This document shows, piece by piece, positions 33,065 through 43,228 of a stretch of 64,000 nt of DNA (position 1 is the stretch's first letter; every line of letters begins with the position of its first letter). A program made the translations under genes and the position numbers. The notes under the pieces were generated by a model. The model saw only the letters and a program-made list of their open reading frames with translations, ran no database searches and was not told the DNA's origin. Location of the stretch: contig CAJNDS010002379.1 of NCBI GenBank assembly GCA_905221605.1, forward strand, positions 651,001 through 715,000. Direction: 5' to 3'. Origin of the DNA: Symbiodinium natans (Eukaryota; Sar; Dinophyceae; Suessiales; Symbiodiniaceae).

Positions 33065-33335
33065 CTTTTTCAGAGGCTCCCGTGCTCTTGTTGCAAGCAC
33101 TCAGTTCGACACTTCGCCGCGTGCCCTCAGCTCCCTGAACTCCCCTAAAGCCCCTAAACCCCTTAGGGTGCAGGGTTTAGGGTCACTTTAACCCCTAAAC
33201 CCTAAAGCCTAAACCCTAAACCCCAAACCCTAAACCCTAAACCCTAAACCCCCAGCTCGAGGCGCCTTCTCCGTCGGTAGCCGGGCTTTTGGAGCCTCAG
33301 CTCATGCTCGGGAACTTCAACTGCTTGGAGGGTTT
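33065..33335 (-). CDS. Two candidate exons
   Basis: At about 33330-33255 the minus strand reads AVEVPEHELRLQKPGYRRRR and RLEL. At about 33150-33070 it reads GAEGTRRSVELSACNKSTGA and SEKALN. Both are strongly coding-like. Confidence 0.55.
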
Positions 33336-33619
33336 AGGGTTTAGGGTTTAGGGTTTAGGGTGTAGGGTGTAGGGTTTAGGGTTTAGGTTTTAGGCATATT
33401 CAGTCATTCGCGTTGAGGGTTTAGGGTGTAGGGTTTAGGGTTTAGGGTTTAGGATTTAGGCATATTCAGTCACTTTGGAATTAAAAACTATCAAAGGTAG
33501 GGTACTTAGAGGGACTTAGTACGTAGCTCACTTTAGGGCTCCTACTGGTTCTCAGTAGTAAACCAACCCTAAATCCTAAACCCCAGGGTTTCGGGTTTAG
33601 GGTGTAGGGTTTAGGGACC

Positions 33620-33850
33620 TGAAGTTACTTTGCAGCCTCGGGGGCAGCAGTCACTGACATTTGTAGTGGTGATCGCATGCTTGGGAATTGTCCACATCCC
33701 CCGGTAGACACAAAATGGAAGACGTACTGGGCAACGACAGTCAACTGCTGGGTGTTCAGAGACCGCAGAAAGGCGTCCATCATTTCCGACCTCACACATG
33801 TCTTGCTCTGAGCGCCAAGTTGTGCAAAACAAAGACTCCGATCTGGCCCT
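33620..33850 (-). CDS. Candidate long exon ending in TAA or a GT donor
   Basis: The best minus frame reads FAQLGAQSKTCVRSEMMDAF, LRSLNTQQLTVVAQYVFHFV, STGGCGQFPSMRSPLQMSVT and AAPEAAK, then TAA. The same bases could be a GT donor (AAA|GTAACTT). Other frames across this island stay open too, but this one has the best composition. It lies just after the 33891-34088 array. Confidence 0.55.
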
Positions 33851-33890
33851 GGCTGCGAAATCCACTTGCTCAGCAGCTCAGCACTTCGCC

Positions 33891-34088
33891 CTAAACCCTA
33901 AACCCTAAACCCTAAATCCTAAACCCTAAACCCTAAACCCTAAACCCTAAACCCTAAACCCTAAAACCCTAAAACCCTAAACCCTAAACCCTAAAACCCT
34001 AAACCCTAAACCCTAAACCCTAAACCCTAAACCCTAAACCCTAACCCTAAACCCTAAACCCTAAAGCCTAAACCCTAAACCCTAAACC
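33891..34088. repeat. CCCTAAA array (about 27 units)
   Basis: Includes CCCTAAAA variants and single CCTAA and GCCTAAA units. Confidence 0.95.
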
Positions 34089-34384
34089 GGAGAATCATGA
34101 CCCGACGGTAAACTTTAAACTATGCTTGCCCCCACCCCAACCCAAACCTCCCCCCCCCCCCCCCCCACATGCATGCCTAGAAGAATGGGTTCGACGGGCA
34201 TGAGATGGGACCTGGTTGGCCGAATGCCTGAGGCAGACGTACTTCTCAATCCCCAATGTTCTAGTTGCTTACATCGGATCCAGAAAAGGCTCAGGGTTCA
34301 GGGTTTCGGGCTTAGGGTTCAGGCTGTAGGGCTAGGATTTTGGGGTTTGGGGTTTAGGGTTTAGGGTTTAGGATTTAGGAAGGC

Positions 34385-34488
34385 CCTTGTCTCAGTCCCC
34401 CCATCCCAAGCGGAGGCGTCGGCGATCGCTCGCATGGGCGGCATTACCTGCCAGGGGTCGTCTCGTCTTCTGTCTGCGTAATCCTAAC
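34385..34488 (-). CDS. Candidate exon abutting a family C element
   Basis: Directly after the element's end (GAACCCGTGAGGTTAG) the minus strand reads ITQTEDETTPG, then AG|GTAATG, a GT donor. Downstream bases are also open (MPPMRAIADASAWDGGTETR). The element supplies or lies next to the acceptor. Confidence 0.5.
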
Positions 34489-34490
34489 CT

Positions 34491-34662
34491 CACGGGTTCC
34501 CCCTACTATCCCTCTCTATACTATATACTTGGGGATTTAGGGCCACTTTCTTGGTTCCCTTCATAATTAAGGCCTATGCGGGATAATTTATCTCAATCAA
34601 GGTTATCTAAGGGGGGGGCACCTAGGGGGGGTAGTGTAGAGGGTAGTCTACGGAAACCCATG
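34491..34662. mobile_element. Family C inverted-repeat element, array-free copy
   Basis: CACGGGTTCCCCCTACTATC at the left and GTAGTCTACGGAAACCCATG at the right, with a CTCTATACTATA box. No telomere-type units lie inside, unlike the copies at 28769 and 39162. Confidence 0.85.
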
Positions 34663-34812
34663 ATGACGCCGAAGCCTCATCCCTCCATCCTAATACAACA
34701 TCCACATTCGGGTTTAGGGGTTAGGGTTTAAAAAGTTTAGGGCTTAGGGTTTAGGGTTTAGGGTTTAGGGTTTAGGGTTTAGGGTTTAGGGTTTAGGGTT
34801 ACCCTAAAACCT

Positions 34813-35103
34813 AAACCCGACGCCCTGAACCCTAGAACCCTACAGCGTCAACCCTGAACCCTGAACCCAAAAGCATAAACCCTAAACCCTAAACCCTGAA
34901 CCCTAGAACCCTTAACCCTAAACCCAGAACCCTAAACCCGAAAGCCTGAACCCTGAACCCTAAACCCGAAACCCTGAACCCTGAAACCCTGAACCGTAAA
35001 CCCGAAACCCTGAACCCTAGGACCCTAAACCCGAAACCCTGAACCCTAGGACCCTAAACCCGAAACCCTGAACCCTAAACCCTAAACCCTAAACCCTAAA
35101 CCT
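34813..35103. repeat. Degenerate CCCTAAA/CCCTGAA array
   Basis: About 40 units of mixed type (CCCTGAA, CCCGAAA, CCCTAGAA) with a repeated four-unit motif near 34990-35070. It directly follows the stop of the crotonase-like exon on the minus strand and may lie in the 3' region. Confidence 0.9.
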
Positions 35104-35105
35104 TG

Positions 35106-35178
35106 TTACTGGTGAGCAGGGGCCTTCTCCAGAAATGCGGCAATGCCATCCTTTGGTGCTTCGAGGGTTGCGGAGGCT
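35106..35178 (-). CDS. C-terminal exon resembling the enoyl-CoA hydratase/isomerase (crotonase) family
   Basis: The minus strand reads ASATLEAPKDGIAAFLEKAP and AHQ, then TAA at 35108-35106. Crotonase-fold enzymes commonly end in a helix of the form (S/T)EDxxEGxxAFLEKRxP, which this matches (KDGIAAFLEK). The family converts or isomerises acyl-CoA thioesters, for example in fatty-acid oxidation. Only this short end supports the call; the catalytic oxyanion-hole segments would lie in upstream exons that I could not identify. Confidence 0.45.
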
Positions 35179-35269
35179 TTAGGGGGGGTTTAGGGTTTCG
35201 GGTTTAGGGTTTAGGGTTTAGGGTTTAGTGTTTAGGGTTTACGGTTTAGGGTTTTAAGGTTTAGGGCTC

Positions 35270-36265
35270 CATGAAGTCTCCTGTCGCTCCCAAAAACACG
35301 ACAAGCCCTTGAGCAACTGCGACCTCCATTTAGTGTTTCGGGTTTAGGGTTTAGGGCTTCAGGTTTAGGGATGTAGGCCCCCAAGTCGCAGGATCCCCTT
35401 ATATTCAGGCCCCAAATAGTGTGCCCCTACTTTCGGAAACGCCCATATGGGTTTTTGCGAAATAGGGTGGTTTCTGTTGAAAGGGGTCCGTTCTAGCAGG
35501 TGCCGTACTATATTGGGACCCAAGAAAGGGGGCCTGATTTAGAGAACCACTCATGTAGAAGCATGGCCCTAAAACCCTATAAAGCCTACCTGGACCCCCA
35601 AAGAATGCAAACAAAATCGCCCAAAACCCTAAACCCTAAACCCTAAACCTTAAACCCTGCAAAGCCTAAAACCCCAGGCCCACAATCAGCCGACTCAAAG
35701 AGCCAGGCCGAACAGACCCAGCCCAGCTTCGCGAACTGCACTTCAAGTTTAGGGTTTCGGGTTTCGGGTTCAGGGTGTAGGGCTAGGGTTTAGGGTTTAG
35801 GGTTCAGGGCTAGGGTTTCGGGTTTAGGGTTCAGGGTTGAGGGTTGAGGGTTTAGGGGTTCAGGGTTTAAGATTTGGGGTTTGGGGTTTGGGGTTTAGGG
35901 TTTAGGGTTGGGGTTTAGGGTTTAGGGTTTGGGGTTTAGGGCCTCTTTCCCTGTAAATCTGCTTGTTGACTGCAAGCTGCGCCTCTTGATGGCGCAGACA
36001 ATAGGGCTTAGTTTTTAGGGTTTAGGGGTGTTGCAATGTGCTGCAATCGCCAAGCGCCTCCTGGGTTCAGGGAAAAACTGAGGTTCGAGACTCTCACACG
36101 GCACAATCCAAAACCCAACGCCATAAACTTAAGACCTAAACCCTAAACCCTAAATCCAAAACCCTGAAGCCTAAACCCTAAACCCTGGCCCTCAACCGGC
36201 CTCATCCTCTCCGCACTCTTGGACCTGCAACTCTGCCTGCTTACAAGCTGTTTTGACGTGGTCAG
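35270..36265 (-). CDS. Candidate exons upstream of the crotonase-like end
   Basis: Minus-strand islands in transcription order: DHVKTACKQAELQVQECGED EAG (about 36262-36192), HQEAQLAVNKQIYRERG (about 36000-35945), LEVQFAKLGWVCSAWLFESA DCGP (about 35748-35680), VAVAQGLVVFLGATGDFME (about 35325-35268). All are open and coding-like, and they are separated by G-strand arrays. Whether all belong to one mRNA is unknown, because the right-hand gene shows that some coding-like islands are skipped. Confidence 0.5.
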
Positions 36266-36359
36266 GGTTTAGGGTTTAGGGTTTAGGGTTTAGGGTTTAG
36301 GGTTTAGGGTTTAGGGTTTAGGGTTTAGGGTTTAGGGTTTAGGGTTTAGGGTTTAGGGC
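36264..36359. repeat. TTTAGGG array
   Basis: About 13 perfect units. It is followed by a family O-like piece (36358-36445). Confidence 0.95.
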
Positions 36360-36769
36360 TACGTAGTATCCCCTATAGAAACCCTATCAGAATTCCTATA
36401 ACCCAACTTACCAATCCTACTTACTAGTGCTGCACATTGGTTACAGGGTTGGGAATAAAGCTCAGACCGTATCGAGTCCCTCAATCAGGGCGAAGGGAGG
36501 GGTACAAGGCGCCAGCCTCCCTCATTAAAGCAGGGTTTTTTCTTGGGTTTAGGGTTTAGGGTAGTATCTATCCCCCAGCGGACAAAAGTAGAACTTACAA
36601 ATGCTCATGTAGCACCGTTGCATTGGCATACGTCTTTTTCGTATATATGTATATATGTACATACATGTATGTATGAATCTACATATGTTGGAAATATTTT
36701 CGGCTTTTTACTTACTATACATTCTGGATGCATTATGCAGAATTGGGTGTTCCACATGACAAATCACCG

Positions 36770-36855
36770 ACAGTCAGACAGTCAGACGCTCAAGCAGTCG
36801 GACGTTTTGACCGTCAGACACTGGGACTTCCAGTTCTACCTCACAAGCGACCCAT
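36770..36855 (-). CDS. Candidate exon over a CAGTCAGA-type repeat
   Basis: The minus strand reads VACEVELEVPVSDGQNVRLL and ERLTV. The DNA has a GTCAGAC tandem motif. On the plus strand a longer ATG frame crosses the same area and an AT-rich stretch, but it looks fortuitous. Confidence 0.45.
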
Positions 36856-37098
36856 AGTTGCTTTCAGCCTGTGGCTTGAAGCTCCGTGCAAACCCTAAAC
36901 CGTTATCTTAGGGACAGAACTCGGACTTCGTGAAGCAGGATGCAACTGAGTAAAGTGTATAGGTTGGGATGTAACAGTCCTTAATCGGGGTTACAATGGG
37001 GGTATAGGGAACACCCCAATGTATAGGACTTTTCAAAGGCTGAGGATGGTTCCTCCAAATCACGCGCAACAAAAAAAAACAACCAGAAGCCCGGAAGC

Positions 37099-37187
37099 TA
37101 GGGTTTAGGGTTTAGGGTTTAGGGTTTAGGGTTTAGGGTTTAGGGTTTAGGGTTTAGGGTTTAGGGTTTAGGGTTTAGGGTTTAGGG
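37099..37187. repeat. TTTAGGG array
   Basis: About 13 perfect units. Confidence 0.95.
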
Positions 37188-37349
37188 AAACCCTGCTTGA
37201 ACTTGTCGGGTTCTTAAGGGAAGGGGGTTCAATCGGGGTAGGGGCCTAGGGAACCTTCAGGAAGCTAGGGAGCCTTAGGGAGTATTTCCGGGAACCATGG
37301 GTCTCTACCCGTCTTGAACCCCGCCCTCCCGTAAGAGCCCTATGATTAA

Positions 37350-37720
37350 CACTCCAGAGCTCCATGGAGCAAGGTTGAAAGGGTTGAGGGTACGGCGACA
37401 GCTGTGTAGAGTTTGCGGCTGCTGAAGATCCATAATCCAGGAGCCTGAACGATTGCCAACCTCATCCTCTTATCATTGTTTACATACATACATATATATA
37501 TATATGCATGTATACATGATAAAGCGTACCGAAGAACCCATGTCACCCCTTTGCTATGCATGGGTGGTTTGTGCCGGCTGCCTCGATGTAACGTCCCATC
37601 AACAGCAGCTGCCTGTCCCAACGCGCAAAACTGCAATACAGGCGACAACGACCAACAAGTAACACCTGAACCCGAAACCACTCTAAGCCCGTAACCATCA
37701 ACCGCGTCGCGTTCAAACTT
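37350..37720 (-). CDS. Two exons with an in-frame TA-rich intron
   Basis: From 37720 the minus strand reads DAVDGYGLRVVSGSGVTCWS, LSPVLQFCALGQAAAVDGTL and HRGSRHKPPMHSKG. Then comes a TA-rich stretch (about 37550-37465) with no array. From AG|G at about 37463 it reads DEVGN in one frame or MRLAIVQAPGLWIFSSRKLY in the frame shared with the first half. No stop occurs across the join. The TATATA stretch is probably an intron. The function is unknown. Confidence 0.5.
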
Positions 37721-37874
37721 CACGAGACAGGTGCGGGTTCCATGAGAGCTTCAAAGGTCAAAAAAACCATACATATACATATATATATATACATATATGT
37801 ATGTAGAAAGGGGGGGGGGTGTATATATATATATATATATACAGCAGAATAGATATTATAATAATAAACATATC

Positions 37875-37985
37875 TAGGCTGCCCAGTAACCTCATAAAAA
37901 AGGGTGCCCATTTTTGCTCAGAGGGGTTTATAAGGGAGCCTAAACCCCCTAAAAAAGGGAATAAGGGTACTACTGGGCATCCTAG
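37875..37985. mobile_element. Family B variant, array-free reference copy
   Basis: TAGGCTGCCCAGTAACCTCA at the left and CTACTGGGCATCCTAG at the right. It contains GAGCCTAAACCCCCTAAAAA, a short telomere-like seed at the point where the copy at 21575 carries a full array. Confidence 0.85.
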
Positions 37986-38178
37986 TAATAAAAACTACAT
38001 ATCCCAACTCTAATGATGATCCCGATTATAGATATTTAAGGACTATGGTCTGATGAAGACGTCCTACAGTTCCTGAAGTCCTTGGGCACCTGCGCAGCCG
38101 AAAATACTCGAAACTGGGGTTCGGGGTATGGAGGAAACCCAAACCCAAACCCTAAACCCGAAACCCTAAACCTCAGAC

Positions 38179-38244
38179 CTGAGACAGTTCAGCAGAAGAG
38201 GCTGTCGGCCGATGGGATGGGCGCTCAGGGTCATGCATCCGCTC
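38179..38244 (-). CDS. Exon with clean AG|G borders, 22 codons
   Basis: The minus strand reads ERMHDPERPSHRPTASSAEL and SQ, from AAAAG|GAG to CAG|GTCTGAGG: acceptor, 66 bases, GT donor, phase 0 on both sides. It is downstream (in the minus sense) of the 38352-38477 exon. Confidence 0.65.
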
Positions 38245-38351
38245 CTTTTCTAATGAGCAGCGATGTCCTAAACCGGATCGTGCTCCAAAAAAATGTTGTT
38301 TAAGGTTTAGGGTTGAGGGTTTAGGGTTTAGGGGGTTCCAAGGGCTTTTGT

Positions 38352-38477
38352 TCATGACAGGCGTTGCCGCTAGCCGTGCCGGTCTTCACCGGGACTCTGA
38401 AAAGCTGCAATTTCTTGTTTGTGAGGTTCTCGCCGACGGAGTTGTCGCGATCTGACTGCAGTTTCAAGCCATGTGTC
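38352..38477 (-). CDS. Exon, about 41 codons
   Basis: From GGGAG|GACACATGG the minus strand reads THGLKLQSDRDNSVGENLTN, KKLQLFRVPVKTGTASGNAC and HEQK. It is one of the clearest coding islands outside the reconstructed gene. The family is not recognised. Confidence 0.65.
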
Positions 38478-38819
38478 CTCCCAATATGTTAACGACACTC
38501 CTGAACCCCAAGACCCAAAACCCTGAACCCCAGCTACATGTAGGGTTTAGGGTTTAGGGGTGTAAAGATTTTGGGTTTCGGGAAAGGTTTCGGGTTTGGG
38601 ACCCTAAGTATAAAATCAGTCGTCAAACGAAATTGGGCAGCTGCTGGCCACAAGCCCTAAACCCTAAACCCTGAACCCTAAACCCTAAACTGCCCTAAAC
38701 TGCCCTAAACTGCCCTAAACCCTAAACCCTAAACCCTAAACCCTAAAACCCTAAACCCTAAACCCCAAAACCTAAACCCCAAACCCTAAACCCTAAACCC
38801 TACACTGGTCCTAGGGGGC

Positions 38820-39048
38820 AAGACCGAGCAAAAAGGAGCTGGCGTGAATCAAACCGTCCTGGAGGCCAAAAGCCCTGAACCCTAAACCCTACAAACCCTA
38901 AACCCTACAAACCCTAAACCCTAAACCCTAAACCCTAGCCCTAAACCCTAAACCCTAAACCCGAAACCCTAAAAGCCTCAGGGCGCCTAAAGTACTAAGT
39001 TTCTATACAGGCACGTGGGCCCCGTAGCGCCTCTTCCTAAACCGTAAA
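38820..39048 (-). CDS. Two candidate exons
   Basis: At about 39046-38988 the minus strand reads EEALRGPRACIET. At 38868-38820 it reads DGLIHASSFLLGLAP after CAG and then meets TAG. The second could be a C-terminus. Confidence 0.45.
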
Positions 39049-39161
39049 TCCCAAAAACCTCAAGCCTCGACAGTTTCTCACCCTAAACACCCTAAACCCC
39101 TGTACTACACCCCCCCTACATTCCCCCCTTTGCCTATTCTTTCTTGCTTCTTGCTTCTTAT

Positions 39162-39343
39162 CATGGGCTCCCCTGCTACCCTCCTCTATACTATCCCCCC
39201 TAGGTTGCACCCTTAAATAACCAAAAAAAACCTTAATTATTGGGGGGGGGGGGGAACCCAGGGGAGGGTAGTATGGGGGGTAGTACCCCTAAACCCTAAT
39301 CCCTAAACTAGTGTAGAGGGGGGTAGCAGGAAAACCCCCATGA
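39162..39343. mobile_element. Family C inverted-repeat element, copy 3
   Basis: TCATGGGCTCCCCTGCTACC at the left and GGGGTAGCAGGAAAACCCCC ATGA at the right. It contains three telomere-type units (CCCTAAACCCTAATCCCTAA) at the same internal position (after GTAGTACC) as the longer block in the 28769 copy. Confidence 0.85.
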
Positions 39344-39424
39344 TAAACCCGTAAGCCCTAAACCCTAAACCCTAAAACCCTAAACCCTAAACCCTAAACC
39401 CTAAACCCTAAACCCTAAACCCCC

Positions 39425-39530
39425 GTAGGCCCTAAGGGTGTGGCGTACCATGCTCCAGGCTTGGTTAGCATGGCGATCGCGCTTGCGCCGGGTAGACAGA
39501 ACCAGGAGACAACCCGGTGACAACCCTAAA
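39425..39530 (-). CDS. Candidate exon
   Basis: The minus strand reads LSPGCLLVLSTRRKRDRHAN and QAWSMVRHTLRA. Confidence 0.55.
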
Positions 39531-39717
39531 CTCTAAACCCTGAAGGGTTTGGGGTTTAGGGAGGGCCTTAAAACTCTACTTCACATATAGAGTTCATGGC
39601 TAGAGAATAGTGGGCTATAAACCCCTAAACCCTAAACCCCAAGCCCTGGCCCTAAGCCCTAAACCGCAAAATCCTGCTCAAGGTACCTGTCACCCTCCAA
39701 ACCCTCCAAAGCCTACA

Positions 39718-40170
39718 GGCCCTAAACCCTAACCCCTAACCCCTAAACCCTAAACACTAAACCCTAAACCCTAAACCCCAAACCTTTTAAACCCTAAACC
39801 CTGAACCCTGAACCCTGAACCCTAAACCCTGAACCCTGAACCCTGAACCCTAAACCCTAAACCCTACACCCTAAACCCTAAACCCTAAACCCTAAACCCT
39901 AAACCCTAAACCCTAAACCCTAAACCCTAAACCCTACGCAGCGGGACGAAACCTCTGGGAGTAGCCCCGGTTCTCGGAGGTGATGGCCTCGGCTCCAGGG
40001 ATCGGGTTTAGGGTTAGGGTTTAGGGTTTAGGGTTTAGGGTTTAGGGTTTAGGGTTTAGGGTTTAGGGTTTAGGGTTTAGGGTTTAGGGTTTAGGGTTTA
40101 GGGTTTAGGGTTTAGGGTTTAGGGTTTAGGGTTTAGTTTAGGGTTTAGGGTGTAGGGTTTAGGGTTTGGG
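39718..40170. repeat. Opposed CCCTAAA and TTTAGGG arrays around an exon candidate
   Basis: C-strand arrays (39718-39936) and G-strand arrays (40003-40170, about 22 units) face away from each other across a 65-bp island that reads IPGAEAITSENRGYSQRFRP and AA on the minus strand (40008-39945). Confidence 0.9.
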
Positions 40171-40189
40171 GTTTATAGACATTGCATAG

Positions 40190-40408
40190 GGTTTGTGTCC
40201 GGAGTTTTGTCGGGTTTTGTCGGGCTGGAGGGGTTTTGCCTTTTTTTGTTTTTTTGTTTTTTTGGTTGTTAACCTTTTCTTGCTGACAACTTCAATTTTG
40301 GTTTTAGGCTTTCTTTCCCTCTTCAGGGCCCTGAAAGCCATGCTTTTGTCTGATTTTTGCACTGTGAAGGATGAAGGATTATTGCGCAAGCTGCTCGTAG
40401 TGAAACGC
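40190..40408 (-). CDS. Candidate exon, Lys/Arg-rich (about 70 codons)
   Basis: From TGTAG|GCG the minus strand reads RFTTSSLRNNPSSFTVQKSD, KSMAFRALKRERKPKTKIEV, VSKKRLTTKKTKKQKKAKPL and QPDKTRQNSGHK. The basic clusters (KKTKKQKKAK) resemble a nuclear localisation or nucleic-acid-binding segment. The plus strand is open but reads as an artefactual Phe/Leu run. The 3' border is uncertain. Confidence 0.55.
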
Positions 40409-40504
40409 CTACAATTTCTATTTATCCTGGCCTTGAGGGTTTAAGGCTTAGGGTTTAGGGTGTAGGGTTTAGGGTTTAGAGCTAGGGCTTAGGGTTTTAA
40501 GGTC

Positions 40505-40655
40505 CTCCTAGAATCGCGTTCAGGGCTCAGAGAGAGCTGTGCTGGGGACTTTCCTGATGCCCAATTGAAACGCCAGATCTCAAATCCCGCGACTGAAGCG
40601 CTGCTTGAAGCATCATGGGACGCTTGTGTGGAGAAACGTGAGTGCGGCTTAGGGT
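40505..40655 (-). CDS. Candidate exon, about 49 codons
   Basis: The minus strand reads PHSRFSTQASHDASSSASVA, GFEIWRFNWASGKSPAQLSL and SPERDSRR, open throughout and probably upstream of the Lys-rich exon. Confidence 0.55.
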
Positions 40656-40984
40656 TTAGGGTTTAGGGTTCAGGGTTTCAGGTTTAGGGTCCTAAAACCT
40701 AAAACCTATAGACCCTACACCCGTAGTGCTGTGGCGGACTTAGTGTTTGGGGTTTGTCAAGGGGTGGTGGTGCACTGACAGAACAACTGCGAGGGATCAG
40801 GCTTCTGGGTTTGAAGGTTAGGGTTTACTGGTTTGGGGTTTAGGGATTTAGGCTTGAGGGGCTTGTCGTGCCTACCCTAATCCCTAAACTCTCAGCCCTT
40901 CACCCTAAACCCAAGCCCTAAACCCTAAACCCCAAGCCCTAAACCCTAAATCCTAAAACCGAAACCCCAAACCCTAAACCCTAA

Positions 40985-41285
40985 AGCGCAGTCTCGTGAC
41001 CGATGACACCGCCGAAGGAAGCCGAGGGAGGCTCTTGGCCTCCTGTTGGGCTTTGGTCTTGAGACGGTGGTTTAGGATTTAGGGTTTAGGGTTTAGGGTT
41101 TGGGGTTTAAGGTTCAGGGTTTTGGGTTTGGGGTTCAGGGCTGAGTGTTGCAAGGGCTATTTTTTGCTTTTTTGCAGGGTTAGGGGGTTGATAAGGGTCG
41201 AGGTTCAGTTATCGTCCTCCAAACTTTGCCACCCTCCCCCTGCTGAAGGGAACCCCAGCGTTCAGTCGCGTAGAGCCAATGCGGT
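40985..41285 (-). CDS. Two candidate exons
   Basis: At about 41285-41215 the minus strand reads IGSTRLNAGVPFSRGRVAK. At 41075-40985 it reads HRLKTKAQQEAKSLPRLPSA and VSSVTRLRF. Confidence 0.5.
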
Positions 41286-41340
41286 CCCTAAAACCTGACC
41301 CCTGATCCCTAGACCCTACACGTCGTCCTCAAAAACACCC

Positions 41341-41440
41341 AAATCCAACCCTGAAACCCTGAAACCCTGAAACCCTGAAACCCTGAAATCCTGAAACCCT
41401 GAAACCCTGCAACCCTGAAACCCTTAAACCCTAAACCTTA
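41341..41440. repeat. 8-bp CCCTGAAA variant array
   Basis: About nine copies of CCCTGAAA, a length variant of the unit, with one CCCTGCAA. Confidence 0.9.
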
Positions 41441-41459
41441 TATATGGTTCAGCGTCGAG

Positions 41460-41911
41460 CGTCCTGGGCCCCCCCCCCCCCCCCCCCACCCAATGTAATC
41501 CCCCCCCCCAAAACTACTCTACGGTCCCTAAACCCTAAACCCTAAACCCCTAAACCCCTAAACCCTAAACCCTAAACCCTAAAACCTAAACCCTAACCCT
41601 AAACCCTAAACCTTAAGTCTTAAACCTTAAACCCTAAACCCTAAAACCCTGAACCCTAAACCCTAACCCTAAAACCAACCCCCAACCACACCACAGGGGG
41701 GGGGGGATCATCTTAGTACCCCATCCGCGGCGAAAACCCTAAACCCTAAACCCTAAACCCTAAACCCTAAACCCTAAAACCCTAAACCGTAAACCCTAAA
41801 CCCTAAACCCTAAAACCCTAAAACCCTAAAACCCTAAACCCTAAACCCTAAACCCTAAACCCTAAAACCCTAAAACCAACCCCCAACCACACCACAGGGG
41901 GGGGGGGGGGT

Positions 41912-41957
<46 letters not shown>

Positions 41958-41960
41958 TGC
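41460..41960. repeat. CCCTAAA arrays with duplicated poly-G block
   Basis: Two copies of a compound segment (...AAAACCAACCCCCAACCACA CCACAGGGGGGG...) at about 41673-41708 and 41872-41910 follow CCCTAAA arrays. The second ends in a run of about 40 G (41917-41955). This is a tandem duplication of array plus poly-G about 200 bp long. Confidence 0.85.
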
Positions 41961-42034
41961 CGGGGCTGAATCATATATACACCCTAAACCCTGAGCCCCA
42001 AACCCTAGCCCTAAACCCTAAACCCTAAACCCTA

Positions 42035-42110
42035 AACCCTCAAAAACTCGAAGACCCCACACTAGCGGCCTCCAGGGTCTCCCCTGTTGAATCAGCCGTG
42101 CCTCCAAGGG
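42035..42110 (-). CDS. Candidate exon
   Basis: The minus strand reads LGGTADSTGETLEAASVGSS and SF. Confidence 0.5.
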
Positions 42111-42111
42111 G

Positions 42112-42475
42112 TTCAGGGTTTAGGGTTTAGGGTGTAGGGCTAGGGTTTAGGGTTTAGGGTTTAGGGTTTAGGGTTTAGGGTTTAGGGTTTAGGGTTTAGG
42201 GTTTAGGGTTTAGGGTTTAGGGCTAGGGTTTAGGGTTTGGGGTTTAGGGCCTAGGGTTTAGGGTTTGGGGTTTGTTAGGGTTTAGGGTTTGGGGTTTCGG
42301 GTTTGTTTAGGGCTTCGGGTTTGGGGTTTGGGGTTTGGGGTTTGGGGTTTGGGGTTTAGGGTTTTAGGATTCAGGATTTAGGCTTTAGGCCTGAGGGTTT
42401 CGGGTTTTGGGGTTCAGGGGTTCAGGGGTTCAGGGGGGTAGGTTTAGGGTTTGGGGCGTAGGGTCGTGGGGTTTA
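42112..42475. repeat. Long G-strand array with variants
   Basis: About 16 TTTAGGG units, then TTTGGGG, TTTCGGG and TTCAGGGG units. Confidence 0.95.
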
Positions 42476-42479
42476 GAGA

Positions 42480-42545
42480 TTGAAGCCGGAAAACCATTGT
42501 TGTCAGGAGGTCTGACAAGACAGTGATAGCGTGCGCCAAGCTCGT
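42480..42545 (-). CDS. Candidate exon
   Basis: After TTGAAG|G the minus strand reads TSLAHAITVLSDLLTTMVFR and L, a helix-like hydrophobic segment. Confidence 0.5.
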
Positions 42546-43187
42546 CCTTCAAACTGACACTTCGCGGGCTACTGCGCGAGAGATGCAGTGAGTTTAGGGT
42601 CTTGGGTTGGGAGGCAACCTAGCAATGAAAAGAGTTGCCCTTTCTTTGCTTCAGAGAGTGGACATTAGTGAACCTAACCGCGCAAGGGTGGACAACCAGG
42701 CAAGAACAGGGAACAAGGGTGCCACCATAAACCACCCTAACTATAGAGTAAACCCCAGACCCCAAAGCCTCCAAAAAGCTTCAAAGCACAGGAACCCACT
42801 AAGCCCACACCAGGTACCCGAAACTCTAAGCTGCACCCTAAGGCCTGAAACCCTGACCCTAAACCGTAAACCCTAAACCCTAAACCCTAGACCCTAGACC
42901 CTAAAACCTAAACCCTAAACCCTAAACGCAGTGCCGAGCTCATGGCAAGCAGCACTGGGACTCTGGATTTCCTGCGGCAGGGTTTAGGGTGTAGGGTTTA
43001 GGTTTGGGGTTTGGGGTTAGGGTTTAGGGTTTGGGGTTTAGGGTTTAGGGTTTGGAGTTTAGGGCTTCGGGTTTTGGGGGTTTAGGGCTTTGGAGAGTTG
43101 AGGGCTTGCGGTTGGCTTCTGACAGGTGGTTTCGGGGCGGTCTAGGTGGGGGGCCCAAAAACACAGTCTCTGTGTGTGCGTGTGTGT

Positions 43188-43228
43188 CAATATATATATA
43201 TATATATATATACATATATATATGTATG
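43188..43228. repeat. TA microsatellite
   Basis: A TATATA run of about 36 bases in an otherwise array-rich stretch. Confidence 0.9.

Noticed and set aside
36543-36857. 104-codon plus-strand gene
   Set aside because: The frame starts in a TTTAGGG array, crosses a TA-rich microsatellite and ends in a tandem GTCAGAC repeat; the minus strand reads better over its 3' part.
40193-40444. Plus-strand membrane protein (FFCFFVFLVVNLFLL)
   Set aside because: It is the complement of the Lys-rich minus-strand frame, which has an AG|G acceptor and better composition.
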